Below, piece after piece: positions 35,601-43,481 of a stretch of 64,000 bases of DNA. How positions within the stretch are numbered: the first letter of the stretch is position 1; each line of letters opens with the position of its first letter. The DNA is taken from NCBI RefSeq assembly GCF_019168305.1, contig NZ_JAHTBI010000010.1, positions 1 to 64,000 of the forward strand, in the 5' to 3' direction. This stretch comes from Pseudomonas aegrilactucae. GTDB lineage: Bacteria > Pseudomonadota > Gammaproteobacteria > Pseudomonadales > Pseudomonadaceae. The translations under genes and the position numbers were made by a program. The notes below the pieces were generated by a model that saw only the letters and a program-made list of their open reading frames with translations, did not search any database and was not told the origin of the DNA.

Positions 35601-38342
35601 CAGGCCGGCTACCGTCAGCAGTTGCAGGACCAGATCATGGGCCTGGTGACCTCGGGGGTCGAAGCCGCCCTGCTCGATCGCCCCGGCGGCATCTTCGTGC
35701 GCCCGGCGCAGCAGTTGTCCAGCGAAGACCGCACCCTGATGCGCGCGGTGGCGCGGCTGATACTGAGCGACAGCCACGGCAGCCTGGCCGAACAGGTGCA
35801 CCGTCGGCGCATCGAACCGACCCTGGCGCCCTTCACCCCAAGCGTTGCGAGCATGGCACCGCGTGCCGGTGCCAGCTATAGCCTCGAACCGCTGCCGATG
35901 GCACCCACCCTGGGTAACGCCTATGGCGGCTTCAGCGCAGACGGACGGGAATACATCATCAATCATCGCCCTGGCCAGCCGACCCCGGCGCCGTGGGTCA
36001 ACGTGCTGGCCAACCCCCAGTTCGGCAGCATCGTCTCGGAAACCGGGGGGGCCTACAGCTGGTACGAAAACGCCCACGAATACCGCTTGAGCCCCTGGCA
36101 CAACGACCCGGTCAGCGACCCCAGTGGCGAAGTGCTGTACCTGCGTGACGAAGACACCGGGCAGGTCTGGTCGCCCACCCCGGCGCCGTGCCCGGGCAGC
36201 GGCACCTACCGTACCCGCCACGGTTTTGGCTACAGCGTCTTCGAACATGTGGAGGACGGCGTGCACAGCGAGTTGTGGGTGTATGTCGCGCTGGATGCGC
36301 CGGTCAAGTTCTCGCGCCTGGTGCTGCGCAATACCGGTGAGCGCACGCGGCGTCTCTCGGCCACCTGCTATGTGGAGTGGGTGCTGGGCGATCTGCGCAG
36401 CAAGTCCGCCATGCATGTGGTCACCGAGGCCGACCCGTTCAGCGGCGCGCTGTTTGCCAGCAACGCCTACTCCATCGAGTTCTGTGGCCGGGTGGGGTTT
36501 GTCGACTGCGATTCGCCGCAGGCCAGCCTGAGCGGCGACCGGGTCGAGTTCCTCGGGCGCAACGGTACCCTGGCCGCCCCGGCGGCGCTGCGCCGGGCGC
36601 GGCTGTCGGGGCGCACCGGTGGTGGCATGGACCCCTGTGGTGCGTTGCAGGTGAGTGTCGAGCTGCTACCCGGCGAACGTCGCGAAGTGGTGTTTCGCCT
36701 CGGCGCCGAGCAGGATGCCAAGTCGGCCACCCGCCGTGTGCAGCAATATCGTGGCGTGCGCGCGGCCAACGTCGAGCTGGCGCGGGTCCGGGAGCACTGG
36801 CGCACCACCCTCGGCAGCCTCACCGTGCAGACCCCGGAGCCGGCGCTGGACGTGCTGGTCAACGGTTGGCTGATGTACCAGGTGATCGCGTGCCGCTTCC
36901 ATGCCCGCAGTGGCTATTACCAGTCCGGCGGTGCGTTCGGCTTTCGTGACCAGTTGCAGGACAGCATGGCGATGGTCCACGCCGATCCCGCCAGCAGCCG
37001 CGCCCACCTGCTGCTGTGTGCCCGCCATCAATATGTGCAGGGCGACGTGCAGCACTGGTGGCACCCGCCGATGGAGCGTGGGGTGCGTACCCGCTGCAGT
37101 GACGACATGCTCTGGCTGGCCCTGGCCACCAGCCGCTACATCGAGGTCAGCGGCGATGTGGCGGTGCTGGACGAGGTGGTCGGCTATCTGGAAGGCCGGG
37201 CCCTCAACAGTGGCGAAGAGTCCTACTACGATTTGCCCGGCCACTCGCCGCTGCAAGAGAGCCTGTACCAGCATTGCCAGCGGGCGCTGGAGCACGGCCT
37301 TGCGGTTGGCGCCCATGGCTTGCCCTTGATGGGCAGCGGCGACTGGAACGACGGCATGAACAAGGTGGGCGAGCAAGGCATGGGCGAAAGCGTATGGCTG
37401 GGCTTTTTCGCCCACGAGGTGCTGCGCCAGTTCGCCGCCACGGCGCAGCGTCACGGTGATGCGCGCTTTGCCCAGCGCTGTGGCGAACAGGCAGCGATGT
37501 TGCGCGACAACCTTCAGGCCCATGGCTGGGACGGCGCCTGGTACCGGCGCGCGTATTTCGACAGTGGCCAGCCATTGGGCTCGGCAAGCAACCAGGAGTG
37601 CCGCATCGACTCCATCGCCCAGAGCTGGTCGGTGCTGTCGGGCGCGGCCCCGCTCGACCGTTGCCGCCGTGCGATGGCCGCCCTGGACCGCTACCTGGTG
37701 CGGCGCGATATCGGCATTGTGCTGCTGCTGGATCCGCCGTTCGACCAGGGTGCGCTGGACCCTGGCTACATCAAGGGCTACCTGCCGGGCGTGCGCGAAA
37801 ATGGCGGCCAGTACAGCCACGCGGCAGTGTGGGCGGGCATGGCGTTTGCCCGGCTTGGCGACAGTGCCCGGGCCTGGGAGCTGATGCGCATGATCAGCCC
37901 GCAGAGCCAGGGCCGTGCCGAGCGCATCGACACCTACAAGGTCGAGCCGTATGTGATGGCAGCGGATGTCTACGGCGTGGCGCCGCATGCCGGTCGCGGC
38001 GGCTGGAGCTGGTACACCGGCGCGGCGGGCTGGATGTACCGGCTGATCGTCGAGTCGTTGCTGGGTGTGCAACGCCAGGGCGACAGTGTGCTGCTGCAAC
38101 CGTTGCTGCCGCCTGACTGGTCGGGTTTTACCTTGCACTACCGCTACGCCAGCACGCTCTATCACATCGAGGTACGCCAGGGCGTGGACACGGAGCAGGT
38201 ACTGAGTGTGGATGGACAGGTGATCGAAGGCGCGAGGCTGGCGCTGGTGGATGATGGCGTTGAGCATCAGGTCAGCGTGCTGTGTCGGCGCCGCTCCGCC
38301 AGCGGCACGCCGTGCACCAAAGGGGAGTACCCTAGGGCCTGA
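29676..38342 (+). CDS. ndvB: Cyclic beta-1,2-glucan synthase NdvB (GT84-GH94)
   Basis: A 2888-aa inner-membrane enzyme that starts, extends and cyclises beta-1,2-glucans for the periplasm (osmoregulation, biofilm tolerance, host interaction). Domains in order: N-terminal region; membrane helices near residues 420-480; GT84 glycosyltransferase with DTDTQLPRN (about 635) and RHRWIRGDWQ; further membrane helices (about 820-1000); a glycoamylase-like domain (SESGYNTFDAHFNYQYRAFG, FMAHHQGMSLLAL); two glycan-binding-type beta domains; and a C-terminal GH94 phosphorylase domain with the catalytic aspartate in SGDWNDGMN (about 2555), which sets ring size. The length matches the family and no frame is broken. 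It stands 103 bp after a LysR gene; a small Crp/Fnr-type gene follows. Confidence 0.93.
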   Translation: MDNYWSRACATLRNLRPWRDAPRKFEYEAILRSELFSAEQMAGHGTCLAQHHTLSPRHGNDALLARLADNEQTLAHSCVVLVSAQRTTRRVTPAAEWLLDNYYLVEEHIRIAKSHLPKGYSRELPRLASGASSGLPRVYDIALETIAHGDGRVDVESLGRFVDAYQRVTSLTLGELWAIPIMLRLALIENLRRVASRVMASWADRDLANDWADRLRETAERDAKSVVLVLADMARSQPPMTPAFVAELARRLHGQSAALIQPLTWVEQMLAEAGLSIERQVQLDAQQQAADQVSVSNSIASLRLLATSDWREFVEHMSHVERLLRSDPAGVYPAMDFASRDHYRHVIERLARHSAQPQDAIAQAAVELAGASASTPCDACAAAHVGYYLVGAGRVQLEHRIQAGVPFAERWQRLLHRAPLAFFLAPVGLLTLLFSLPLLYITLRDGWPLAVVLGLAVPTLVMTSRLAIDLINWLVTLSITPRLLPRLDFSEGLPAQARTLVVIPTLMANAADIEELVEGLEVRFLANRDDHLHFALLTDFLDAASETLPADAALLALAGHLIDGLNQKYPQAARFALLHRPRRWNPAEQVWMGFERKRGKLAELNALLRGHGHERFTLLVGDVEALSGVRYVITLDTDTQLPRNAARQFVGAMEHPLNRAQPTAQPGQADSGYAILQPRVGISLPSAARSMYARLFGSDAGVDPYTRAVSDVYQDLFEQGSFIGKGIYAVDAFEQALQGRLPDNRILSHDLIEGCYARCGLLSDVQVFEQYPARYGADVKRRHRWIRGDWQLLPWVLPWAPTATGGYTRNRLAALARWKLFDNLRRSLEPGALLGMLLWGWLASGRPGLWTLAALGLISTHAILCTLLEMLRKPLDVPVTQHLSSALRGGALHFARAGLSLAWLPFEAYYSMDAILRTLWRMLVSKRRLLQWSPSREVERSSVNHLGSLYRTMWSAPALALGVGLCLLPGPGTLALAAPLLLLWLAGPALAWWISRPSARARFDPSAEDLRFLRNLARQTWAFFDQHVGPADNWLPPDNVQELPLASVAHRTSPTNMGMALLAHLAAHDFGYLGAARMLERLQQMLDSMAGLERHQRHFYNWYDTLTLKPLPPLYVSTVDSGNLAGLLLTLKPGLLGLADTALNDVRLIHGLLDTLDVLRDALGSAGLPDTDVQALCRRIRASQADGLADPASISSARLLELLQAALELPAPAGAQSSEARFWFDSLHRQCTEQRDELQRFMLPTLSDPTLAAPARCWRDLAGLDAEQWPGADRPQVLQVKALARQRMQQAAQLAERAEALADMDFGFLYDAHRELFVIGYNADERRLDSAFYDLLASEVRLTSFVVIAQGQVPQESWFALGRLLTSNAGVPVLLSWSGSMFEYLMPMLVMPSYPGTLLDQTCQAAVARQIEHASLLGTPWGVSESGYNTFDAHFNYQYRAFGVPGLGLKRGLGDDNVVAPYATVLALMVAPTAACHNLRRLARQGLAGRFGLYEAVDYTPARLPPGTEAAVVRSFMAHHQGMSLLALTSVLLGQPMQRRFAAEPAFQACALLLQERVPKSATQYLHAAQAPTLDDASQGNETKLRVFTDPDRRRPAVQLLSNGRYHVMVSNAGGGYSRRNDLAVTRWREDIASDSLGTFCYLRDVASGRFWSTAYQPTLHRAHSQETVFTDARAEFRVRELNFDCHTEIVVSPEDDIELRRLHLTNRARTRRTLELTSYAEVVLASAISDALHPAFSKLFVQTELVRPLQAILCSRRPRASDEAVPWMCHLLAAHGVDIDPISYETDRARFIGRGRTLAAPAALEAGCEQLSGTAGAVLDPIVAIRCRITLDPGQSATIDLVSGVADSRQACLQLIDKYRDRHLADRVFDLAWTHSQVLLRQLNASMADARLFEQMAASILYANPALRAESSVLASNRRSQSGLWGQAISGDLPIVLVQIADPANIELVQQMVQAHAYWRQKGLVLDLVIWNEDQAGYRQQLQDQIMGLVTSGVEAALLDRPGGIFVRPAQQLSSEDRTLMRAVARLILSDSHGSLAEQVHRRRIEPTLAPFTPSVASMAPRAGASYSLEPLPMAPTLGNAYGGFSADGREYIINHRPGQPTPAPWVNVLANPQFGSIVSETGGAYSWYENAHEYRLSPWHNDPVSDPSGEVLYLRDEDTGQVWSPTPAPCPGSGTYRTRHGFGYSVFEHVEDGVHSELWVYVALDAPVKFSRLVLRNTGERTRRLSATCYVEWVLGDLRSKSAMHVVTEADPFSGALFASNAYSIEFCGRVGFVDCDSPQASLSGDRVEFLGRNGTLAAPAALRRARLSGRTGGGMDPCGALQVSVELLPGERREVVFRLGAEQDAKSATRRVQQYRGVRAANVELARVREHWRTTLGSLTVQTPEPALDVLVNGWLMYQVIACRFHARSGYYQSGGAFGFRDQLQDSMAMVHADPASSRAHLLLCARHQYVQGDVQHWWHPPMERGVRTRCSDDMLWLALATSRYIEVSGDVAVLDEVVGYLEGRALNSGEESYYDLPGHSPLQESLYQHCQRALEHGLAVGAHGLPLMGSGDWNDGMNKVGEQGMGESVWLGFFAHEVLRQFAATAQRHGDARFAQRCGEQAAMLRDNLQAHGWDGAWYRRAYFDSGQPLGSASNQECRIDSIAQSWSVLSGAAPLDRCRRAMAALDRYLVRRDIGIVLLLDPPFDQGALDPGYIKGYLPGVRENGGQYSHAAVWAGMAFARLGDSARAWELMRMISPQSQGRAERIDTYKVEPYVMAADVYGVAPHAGRGGWSWYTGAAGWMYRLIVESLLGVQRQGDSVLLQPLLPPDWSGFTLHYRYASTLYHIEVRQGVDTEQVLSVDGQVIEGARLALVDDGVEHQVSVLCRRRSASGTPCTKGEYPRA

Positions 38343-38362
38343 CCCTGTGGATGCCGGCGCCC

Positions 38363-39085
38363 ATGTCCAATGTTCACACCCCGCCATACAACTACCTGCT
38401 CGCCGCCCTGCCCGCCCCTGTACGCGAGCGCCTGCTACCCCACCTCGAACAGGTCGCGCTGCCGCTGGGCAAGGTGCTCTACGAGTCCGGCGACAGGCTG
38501 GAGCATGTCTACTTCCCCATCGACGCCATCGTTTCGCTGCTGTACGTGATGGAAAACGGCGCCTCGGCGGAGATCTGCGTCGTCGGCAACGAAGGCTTGG
38601 TCGGCATCGCCGTGTTCATGGGCGGTGAAAGCACGCCCAACCGGGCCGTGGTGCAGAGTGCCGGCGTTGCCTTGCGCCTGCCGGGGCAACGGCTGAAGGA
38701 CGAGTTCCACCGTCATGGCGAGCTGTTGCTGCTGATGCTGCGCTACACCCAGTCGCTGATCACCCAGATGGCGCAAACCGCCGTGTGCAATCGCCACCAC
38801 TCCATCGACCAGCAGCTGTGCCGCTGGCTGCTGCTGTCACTGGACAGGCTGGCCGGCAACCAGCTGAACATGACCCAGGAACTGATCGCCAACATGCTGG
38901 GGGTGCGCCGCGAAGGCGTGACCGACGCGGCGGGCAAGTTGCAGCGCCTGGGCGTGATTGAGTACAGCCGTGGGCATATCAAGGTGCTCGACCGACCACA
39001 GCTGGAGCAACTGAGCTGCGAGTGCTATGCCGTGGTGCGCCGGGAGACGGATCGGCTATTGCCGTACTTGCCCTCTGGCGACTAG
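38363..39085 (+). CDS. Crp/Fnr-family transcriptional regulator
   Basis: A 240-aa regulator from ATG 38363 (an in-frame ATG four codons upstream at 38351 is also possible). The cyclic-nucleotide-binding-like beta roll spans about residues 15-120 (GKVLYESGDRLEHVYFPIDA, then EICVVGNEGLVGIAVFMGG). The HTH_Crp domain follows, with NMTQELIANMLGVRREGVTD. No FNR-type N-terminal cysteine cluster is present, so oxygen sensing by Fe-S is unlikely. This subtype is common in proteobacteria that pair it with stress functions. It starts 20 bp after ndvB and may be co-transcribed with it; whether it controls ndvB is unknown. Confidence 0.88.
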   Translation: MSNVHTPPYNYLLAALPAPVRERLLPHLEQVALPLGKVLYESGDRLEHVYFPIDAIVSLLYVMENGASAEICVVGNEGLVGIAVFMGGESTPNRAVVQSAGVALRLPGQRLKDEFHRHGELLLLMLRYTQSLITQMAQTAVCNRHHSIDQQLCRWLLLSLDRLAGNQLNMTQELIANMLGVRREGVTDAAGKLQRLGVIEYSRGHIKVLDRPQLEQLSCECYAVVRRETDRLLPYLPSGD

Positions 39086-39464
39086 CCGCAGGGGCGGTTG
39101 ATGGCCTGCATGAACACATTTCCACGCGAATAAACGCCTTGACGGTCATGCCTGTCGGCGTTAGTTTCTCGCCCGCATTTTTGCAAGCCTGCACAGGAGT
39201 CCTGCATTGGACAGTTGCCCTAGTCGATTGCGACAGGTACAGCCGGCGAGCTAGTCCAGCAGCATCCTGCTGCCACTGGCTCACCGAACACGGTAGTCAG
39301 TGGCGATCCGCATCCGGTCCCGGATGACGCATCCCCCTTTCCTTCCCCATGGTTGACCCACCCGGTGTCGGGTGCAGTCGGCTGCGCGTACCCGTTGCCA
39401 TCCTTATTTTTTTGCGCATGTGCGCGCCAGACGCCGACGGACTGTCGGCGCGTCGAGGTGGTGT
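39086..39464 (+). promoter_or_regulatory. 379-bp upstream region of the MgtC gene with possible leader hairpins
   Basis: No gene seen. Two dyads stand out: AACGCC (39133-39138) with GGCGTT (39157-39162), and CATCCG-GTCC-CGGATG (39311-39326). mgtC genes in other bacteria have long regulatory leaders, but I cannot match this one to a known riboswitch. Confidence 0.3.
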
Positions 39465-40172
39465 ATGGATTGGAAAGTATTCTTGCTGCGCGTAGCGGTC
39501 GCGCTGGTACTGGGGGCGCTGATCGGCGCCGAACGTCAACTGCGCCAGCGCCTCACGGGCCTTCGCACCAACGCGCTGGTCAGCACCGGCGCCTGCCTGT
39601 TCGTGCTGATGACCCAGGCCGTGCCGGGCATGCTCCCGGCCGACGCTTCACGGGTGGCGGCGTACGTGGTGTCGGGTATCGGCTTTCTGGGCGGTGGCGT
39701 GATCATGCGCGACGGCATGAACGTGCGCGGCCTGAACACCGCCGCCACGCTGTGGTGCACCGCAGCCGTCGGCGTGCTGTGCAGCCTGGGGCTGTTGCTG
39801 GAGGCGGCACTGGGCAGTTTGGTAGTGCTGTGCGCCAACATCCTGCTGCGCGACATTGCCCAGCGCCTCAACCAGCAGGACGTACTGCCGGCCAGCGAAG
39901 CCGAGCAGCGCTACGAGGTACGCATCGTGTGTCGCGCCGAAGACGAGATCCAGGTACGCAGCCTGATGCTGCACAGCTTTGGCAGCGGCGGCCTGCGCCT
40001 GCAGTCGCTGCACAGCGAAGACCTGCCCAACCCGGCCAAGCTTGAGGTACGGGCCGAATTGATGGGCGACCCGCAGGCACCCTCGCAACTCGAACACCTG
40101 GCAAGCCGGGTGAGCCTTGAAAAAGGCGTCAGCTCGGTGCGCTGGCAGGTGTTCGAGCTGGCCAGCGACTGA
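39465..40172 (+). CDS. MgtC/SapB-family membrane protein
   Basis: A 235-aa protein with four to five N-terminal membrane helices (residues 5-130) and a cytoplasmic ACT-like C-terminal domain. The family signature is clear: LGALIGAERQLRQRLTGLRT, TNALVSTGACLFVLM, GIGFLGGGVIMRDG and NVRGLNTAATLWCTAAVG. MgtC proteins help bacteria survive magnesium shortage and acid by acting on the F1Fo ATP synthase or membrane potential. The start is the ATG at 39465 behind GAGGTG; earlier in-frame codons lack a ribosome site. It converges on the PLP-dehydratase gene with only 6 bp between stop codons. Confidence 0.9.
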   Translation: MDWKVFLLRVAVALVLGALIGAERQLRQRLTGLRTNALVSTGACLFVLMTQAVPGMLPADASRVAAYVVSGIGFLGGGVIMRDGMNVRGLNTAATLWCTAAVGVLCSLGLLLEAALGSLVVLCANILLRDIAQRLNQQDVLPASEAEQRYEVRIVCRAEDEIQVRSLMLHSFGSGGLRLQSLHSEDLPNPAKLEVRAELMGDPQAPSQLEHLASRVSLEKGVSSVRWQVFELASD

Positions 40173-40178
40173 ATGCAC

Positions 40179-41096
40179 TCAGCAGTCGGCGCGCCACTGA
40201 CGGATCTGGTCGAGGGTGGCGGTCACACCGCCGCACACCACCACCAGCACCGAGGTGTAGCGCTTGAGCGGCGCGCTCGGTTCATAGGCCAGCGCCAGTG
40301 CCGCACCGCAGGCAGGCTCCACCAGGATGCGGTGGTCGAGCAGGAAGCGTTCGCAGGCATCGAGCGCCTGTGCATCGGTCACGACATGGCTGTGCACCGC
40401 ACGCTGCTGGCTCAACTCGAACGCCTGCTGGCACACCTGCTTGGCGCCCAGTGACGTCGCGACACTGGTGATCGCGTCCAAGGCTGCCGGCGCGTTGGCG
40501 GCCATGGACAGCGCCAGCGAAGCGGCGCCTTCGGTTTCCACGGCAAATACCGGAAGGTCTGCCCAGCCATTGCGCGCGAGCCCTTCGCACACACCGGCGA
40601 GCAAACCGCCGCCGCCGACCGACAGCACCACTGCATCGGGCTTGAAACCGCTGGCAACCACTTCGTCGATCAGGCTGGCATGCCCTTGCCACAACAGCGG
40701 GTCATCGAAGGGATGGATAAACGCGGCGTCCTCGGTCAGCAGCGACTGGGCGTAGGCGTTGGCTTCATGCCAGGCCTTGCCGTGCACGATCACTTCAGCG
40801 TCTTCCTGGCGTATCAGTTGCCTGGCGCGCTCGGTGGTCGTTTCAGGCACAACCACCGTGACCGGCAGGCCCAGGCAGCGCCCTGCGTACGCCACGGCGA
40901 TGCCGGCATTGCCGCCGGACGACGACACGAAGCGTTGCTTGCCTTGCCGGGCATGTGCCTGGCAGGCCAGCCCCACACCACGCAATTTGAACGAACCGCA
41001 CGGTTGCAGGGCATCCAGCTTGAGCCAGACGTTCTGGCCGCTTGCCAGGCTGAGCGGGCGCGACGGCACCAGCGGGGTTTCCAGATGCAGCGACAT
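40179..41096 (-). CDS. PLP-dependent serine/threonine dehydratase-like enzyme
   Basis: A 305-aa fold-type II PLP enzyme. The PLP lysine is K37 in GSFKLRG, the substrate loop is SSSGGNAGIA and the phosphate-binding glycine loop is SVGGGGLLAG. Members deaminate L-serine or L-threonine to pyruvate or 2-oxobutyrate through a 2-aminoacrylate-type enamine. That matches the RidA gene 13 bp upstream, which removes the enamine. The ATG at 41096 (GGAG 7 nt upstream) is preferred to an in-frame start at 41123 inside the RidA end. It is the last gene of a four-gene operon led by a DauR/YheO-type regulator, so a D- or beta-substituted amino acid substrate is also possible. Confidence 0.87.
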   Translation of the reverse strand: MSLHLETPLVPSRPLSLASGQNVWLKLDALQPCGSFKLRGVGLACQAHARQGKQRFVSSSGGNAGIAVAYAGRCLGLPVTVVVPETTTERARQLIRQEDAEVIVHGKAWHEANAYAQSLLTEDAAFIHPFDDPLLWQGHASLIDEVVASGFKPDAVVLSVGGGGLLAGVCEGLARNGWADLPVFAVETEGAASLALSMAANAPAALDAITSVATSLGAKQVCQQAFELSQQRAVHSHVVTDAQALDACERFLLDHRILVEPACGAALALAYEPSAPLKRYTSVLVVVCGGVTATLDQIRQWRADC

Positions 41097-41109
41097 AGCA
41101 GGCTCCAGG

Positions 41110-41571
41110 TCAGGCCAATTCAACGATCAGTTCGATTTCGACACAGGCGCCCAGCGGGATCTGGCTGGCACCAAAGGCACTGCGGGCATGCTGGCCACGT
41201 TCACCCAGCACCTGCGCCAGCAAGGTCGAGCAACCGTTGGCTACCAGGTGCTGCTCGGTGTAGTGCGCCGCGCTGTTGACCAGGCACAGCAGCTTGACCA
41301 CCTTGACGATGCGGTTCAGGTCACCGGTGGCGGCCTGCAGTGTACCCAGCAAGTCGATGGCCACCGCGCGCGCAGCCTGGGCGCCGGTGGCGGTGTCCAG
41401 GTCGAGCCCCAGTTGACCGACCCAGGGTGCACCGTCCTTGCGGGCGATATGGCCGGACAGAAACAGCAGCTTGCCGCTCTGCACCCAGGGTAGATAAGCG
41501 GCCGCCGGCGCCGCCGGGGCGTGCAGTTCGATGCCCAGCTGGGCGAGTGTCTGGTAAACGTCGGTGCTCAT
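41110..41571 (-). CDS. RidA-family enamine/imine deaminase (cytoplasmic)
   Basis: A 153-aa RidA protein (YjgH/TdcF-like subgroup). The fold is seen from YLPWVQSGKLLFLSGHIARK through DLLGTLQAATGDLNRIVKVV to the end block RSAFGASQIPLGACVEIELI, which holds the family arginine. There is no signal peptide. It lies between the PhzF-like and dehydratase genes with small gaps. The start ATG 41571 is preceded by AAAGGAG. It probably clears 2-aminoacrylate or related enamines released by the neighbouring PLP enzyme. Confidence 0.9.
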   Translation of the reverse strand: MSTDVYQTLAQLGIELHAPAAPAAAYLPWVQSGKLLFLSGHIARKDGAPWVGQLGLDLDTATGAQAARAVAIDLLGTLQAATGDLNRIVKVVKLLCLVNSAAHYTEQHLVANGCSTLLAQVLGERGQHARSAFGASQIPLGACVEIELIVELA

Positions 41572-41585
41572 GTGGCGAACTCCTT

Positions 41586-42377
41586 TCAGTGGGTGGGCAG
41601 GTACACGGTGCCGCGCAGGTACAGCGCCGCCTTGCCGCTGATGATCAGCCGGCCGTTGTGCAGCACCTGGCATTCCAGTTGGCCCTTGCGCGCGCCGCCT
41701 TGCTCGGCACGCAGGTGAGCCTTGCCGAGCCTGCGTGACCAGTAGGCGGCCAGCGAAGTGTGTGCGGAGCCCGTGACCGGGTCTTCATTGACGCCCACCC
41801 GCGGCCCGAACCAGCGCGACACAAAATCATGCTCACGGCCTGGCGCAGTCACTGCGATACCACGCACCTCGAACTGCGCCAAGGCGGCGAAATCCGGCGC
41901 GAGCGCAGCGATCACCTGCGCATCGTCGACCACCACCAGGTAGTCGTCGCTCAGCAGCAGCGTTTCGACCGTGCACCCCAGCGCCTTGGCCAACCCGGCA
42001 GGTATTGGCGCGGGCTGCGGGTCCTTGAGCGGGAAGTCCATGGCCAGCCGGTCACCCTCGCGGCTGACCCGCAACTCGCCGCTGCGGGTAAAGAAGCGCA
42101 GGGTGTCGGCGCGCTCGCCCAGTTCGTTGAACAGCACCCAGGCGGCCGCCAGGGTCGCATGACCGCACAGGTCGACTTCCACCGTCGGGGTGAACCAACG
42201 TAACCGGTAGCCCTCACCTTCCTTGACGAAATAGGCAGTCTCCGAGAGGTTGTTCTCTTCGGCGATATGCTGCAGCGTGCTGTCGTCCAGCCACGCCGCG
42301 AGCGGGCAGACGGCTGCGGGGTTGCCGCCCAGCACCTGGTCGGTGAACGCATCCACCTGATAGATCGGTATTTGCAT
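41586..42377 (-). CDS. PhzF-family isomerase/epimerase
   Basis: A 263-aa protein with the two-half diaminopimelate-epimerase-like fold. The catalytic glutamate is E46 in ENNLSETAYFV. Further family motifs are FTDQVLGGNPAAVCPL, EVDLCGHATLAAAW and NEDPVTGSAHTSLAAYW. PhzF catalyses a double-bond isomerisation in phenazine synthesis, but most homologues, including this one without other phenazine genes, act on unknown small molecules. Position in an amino-acid catabolic operon suggests isomerisation of an amino acid or its enamine. The ATG follows GAGGAGC, 9 bp after the regulator gene. Confidence 0.9.
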   Translation of the reverse strand: MQIPIYQVDAFTDQVLGGNPAAVCPLAAWLDDSTLQHIAEENNLSETAYFVKEGEGYRLRWFTPTVEVDLCGHATLAAAWVLFNELGERADTLRFFTRSGELRVSREGDRLAMDFPLKDPQPAPIPAGLAKALGCTVETLLLSDDYLVVVDDAQVIAALAPDFAALAQFEVRGIAVTAPGREHDFVSRWFGPRVGVNEDPVTGSAHTSLAAYWSRRLGKAHLRAEQGGARKGQLECQVLHNGRLIISGKAALYLRGTVYLPTH

Positions 42378-42386
42378 GGGGGCTCC

Positions 42387-43079
42387 TCAGCCTTTGCGGA
42401 TTTCGTCGAGGTAGTTGTAGATGGTGTAGCGGGTCACCTCCAAGGCCGCTGCGGCCTTCTCCACCGCGCCCTTGACGATGAACAGCCCGCCTTCGTGCAT
42501 CTGGCGCACGGCCTCGAGCTTCTGCGCCTTGCCGAACCTGCGGCCTTGGCTACGCGCGTCCGACAGCGCGGTATCGATGATCTGCGCCATCAGTTGTTCG
42601 AGGTCGGGTTGGCTGTCGGTGGAAGCGGCGCTCACCACCTCAGTTGCGGGCAGCAGTTGCTCCAGGCAGGCCTGGGCGGCGGCGATGCCACTGAGGTCGG
42701 TGTTCACGCACAGGCTGGCAAAGGGCTCGCCCTGGGCATCGCGGAACACCGCGGTGGCACTGCGAAAGGTCTTGCCGTCGCGGCCCTGGGTCGGGTAGTT
42801 GCCCACCACTACGGGGGCGTGACCGCCGGGTTCGCGCATCGCTTGAAGCACCGCGTTGAAGCCCTGGTCTTCGCGCGGGCCGGCGAGCACCGGGCTGCCG
42901 ACGCTGCGCCCGCTGACATGGCCATTGGCGATGGCGATCACCGAATGCTCGGGGCGGGTGAGGTCATGCAGGACGATTTCGGTGTTGCGGCCCAGTACCG
43001 TACCCAGCATCTGCACGGTGGCCTGCAGTACATCTAGCACCCATTGGCGCTCTGAAGAAATGACCGGTTCGCGTGTCAT
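42387..43079 (-). CDS. DauR/YheO-like transcriptional regulator (PAS-like plus HTH_22)
   Basis: A 230-aa regulator. The N-terminal YheO-like PAS domain (about residues 20-125) has TEIVLHDLTRPEHSVIAIAN and GKTFRSATAVFRD. The C-terminal HTH_22 has the block VEKAAAALEVTRYTIYNYLD. DauR of P. aeruginosa represses D-arginine dehydrogenase genes, and relatives control D-amino-acid or enamine-forming pathways. It starts the operon with phzF-like, ridA and dehydratase genes, 9 bp before the next gene, and probably regulates it. ATG 43079 is chosen over ATG 43118 because the upstream 13 residues look non-coding. Confidence 0.87.
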   Translation of the reverse strand: MTREPVISSERQWVLDVLQATVQMLGTVLGRNTEIVLHDLTRPEHSVIAIANGHVSGRSVGSPVLAGPREDQGFNAVLQAMREPGGHAPVVVGNYPTQGRDGKTFRSATAVFRDAQGEPFASLCVNTDLSGIAAAQACLEQLLPATEVVSAASTDSQPDLEQLMAQIIDTALSDARSQGRRFGKAQKLEAVRQMHEGGLFIVKGAVEKAAAALEVTRYTIYNYLDEIRKG

Positions 43080-43165
43080 GGTGTCTATCCAGAAGACGAA
43101 CCGGGAAAATATCAACAAAAGGTATAAAAATCAACAAAACGTCTAATTCTGTCAGGGATGGCGCG

Positions 43166-43378
43166 TTAGCGGCGCTCATCCGACAGCGGCGTCGGCTGGT
43201 CTGGTTCAGGCACCTGGCGCGGTGCCTCGTCCGCAAGGCTCTCCACATCAGTGGGTGCCTCGCGCCGATCCCGGTCACCGTTCACGTTAGGATCGGTCAC
43301 CGGGTCGTGCTCACGTTGAGGGTTGTTGATCGGGTCCTTCCACAGTGGATCATCCTGCGGGCGTGGGTCGCTAGCCAT
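43166..43378 (-). CDS. Small acidic, proline-rich hypothetical protein (70 aa)
   Basis: A 70-aa hydrophilic protein from ATG 43378, with GAGGTG as ribosome site. It is rich in Asp, Glu, Pro and Arg (PLWKDPINNPQREHDPVTDP, then VPEPDQPTPLSDERR) and has no predicted globular domain, so it is probably disordered. Frame choice rests on the ribosome site and stop; the frame continues upstream only as an antisense shadow. Short proteins of this composition are common in Pseudomonas, and I cannot assign a function. It lies 103 bp downstream of the chemoreceptor gene on the same strand. Confidence 0.65.
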   Translation of the reverse strand: MASDPRPQDDPLWKDPINNPQREHDPVTDPNVNGDRDRREAPTDVESLADEAPRQVPEPDQPTPLSDERR

Positions 43379-43481
43379 TGCAGTCACCTCGGGTCGAGGT
43401 CCAGCCAATCTGGGCCATACCTGTTCGAGGCTGACCAGGGCGGGCAGTGCCCGCCAGCCGATCAACGGCCACGCGCGTGAC

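Noticed and set aside
39086..39464. Known magnesium or manganese riboswitch before the MgtC gene
   Set aside because: I could not match conserved M-box or yybP-ykoY sequence; only two simple dyads are present.
41586..42377. Phenazine biosynthesis
   Set aside because: Only a PhzF-family gene is present; no other phz genes occur in the window.
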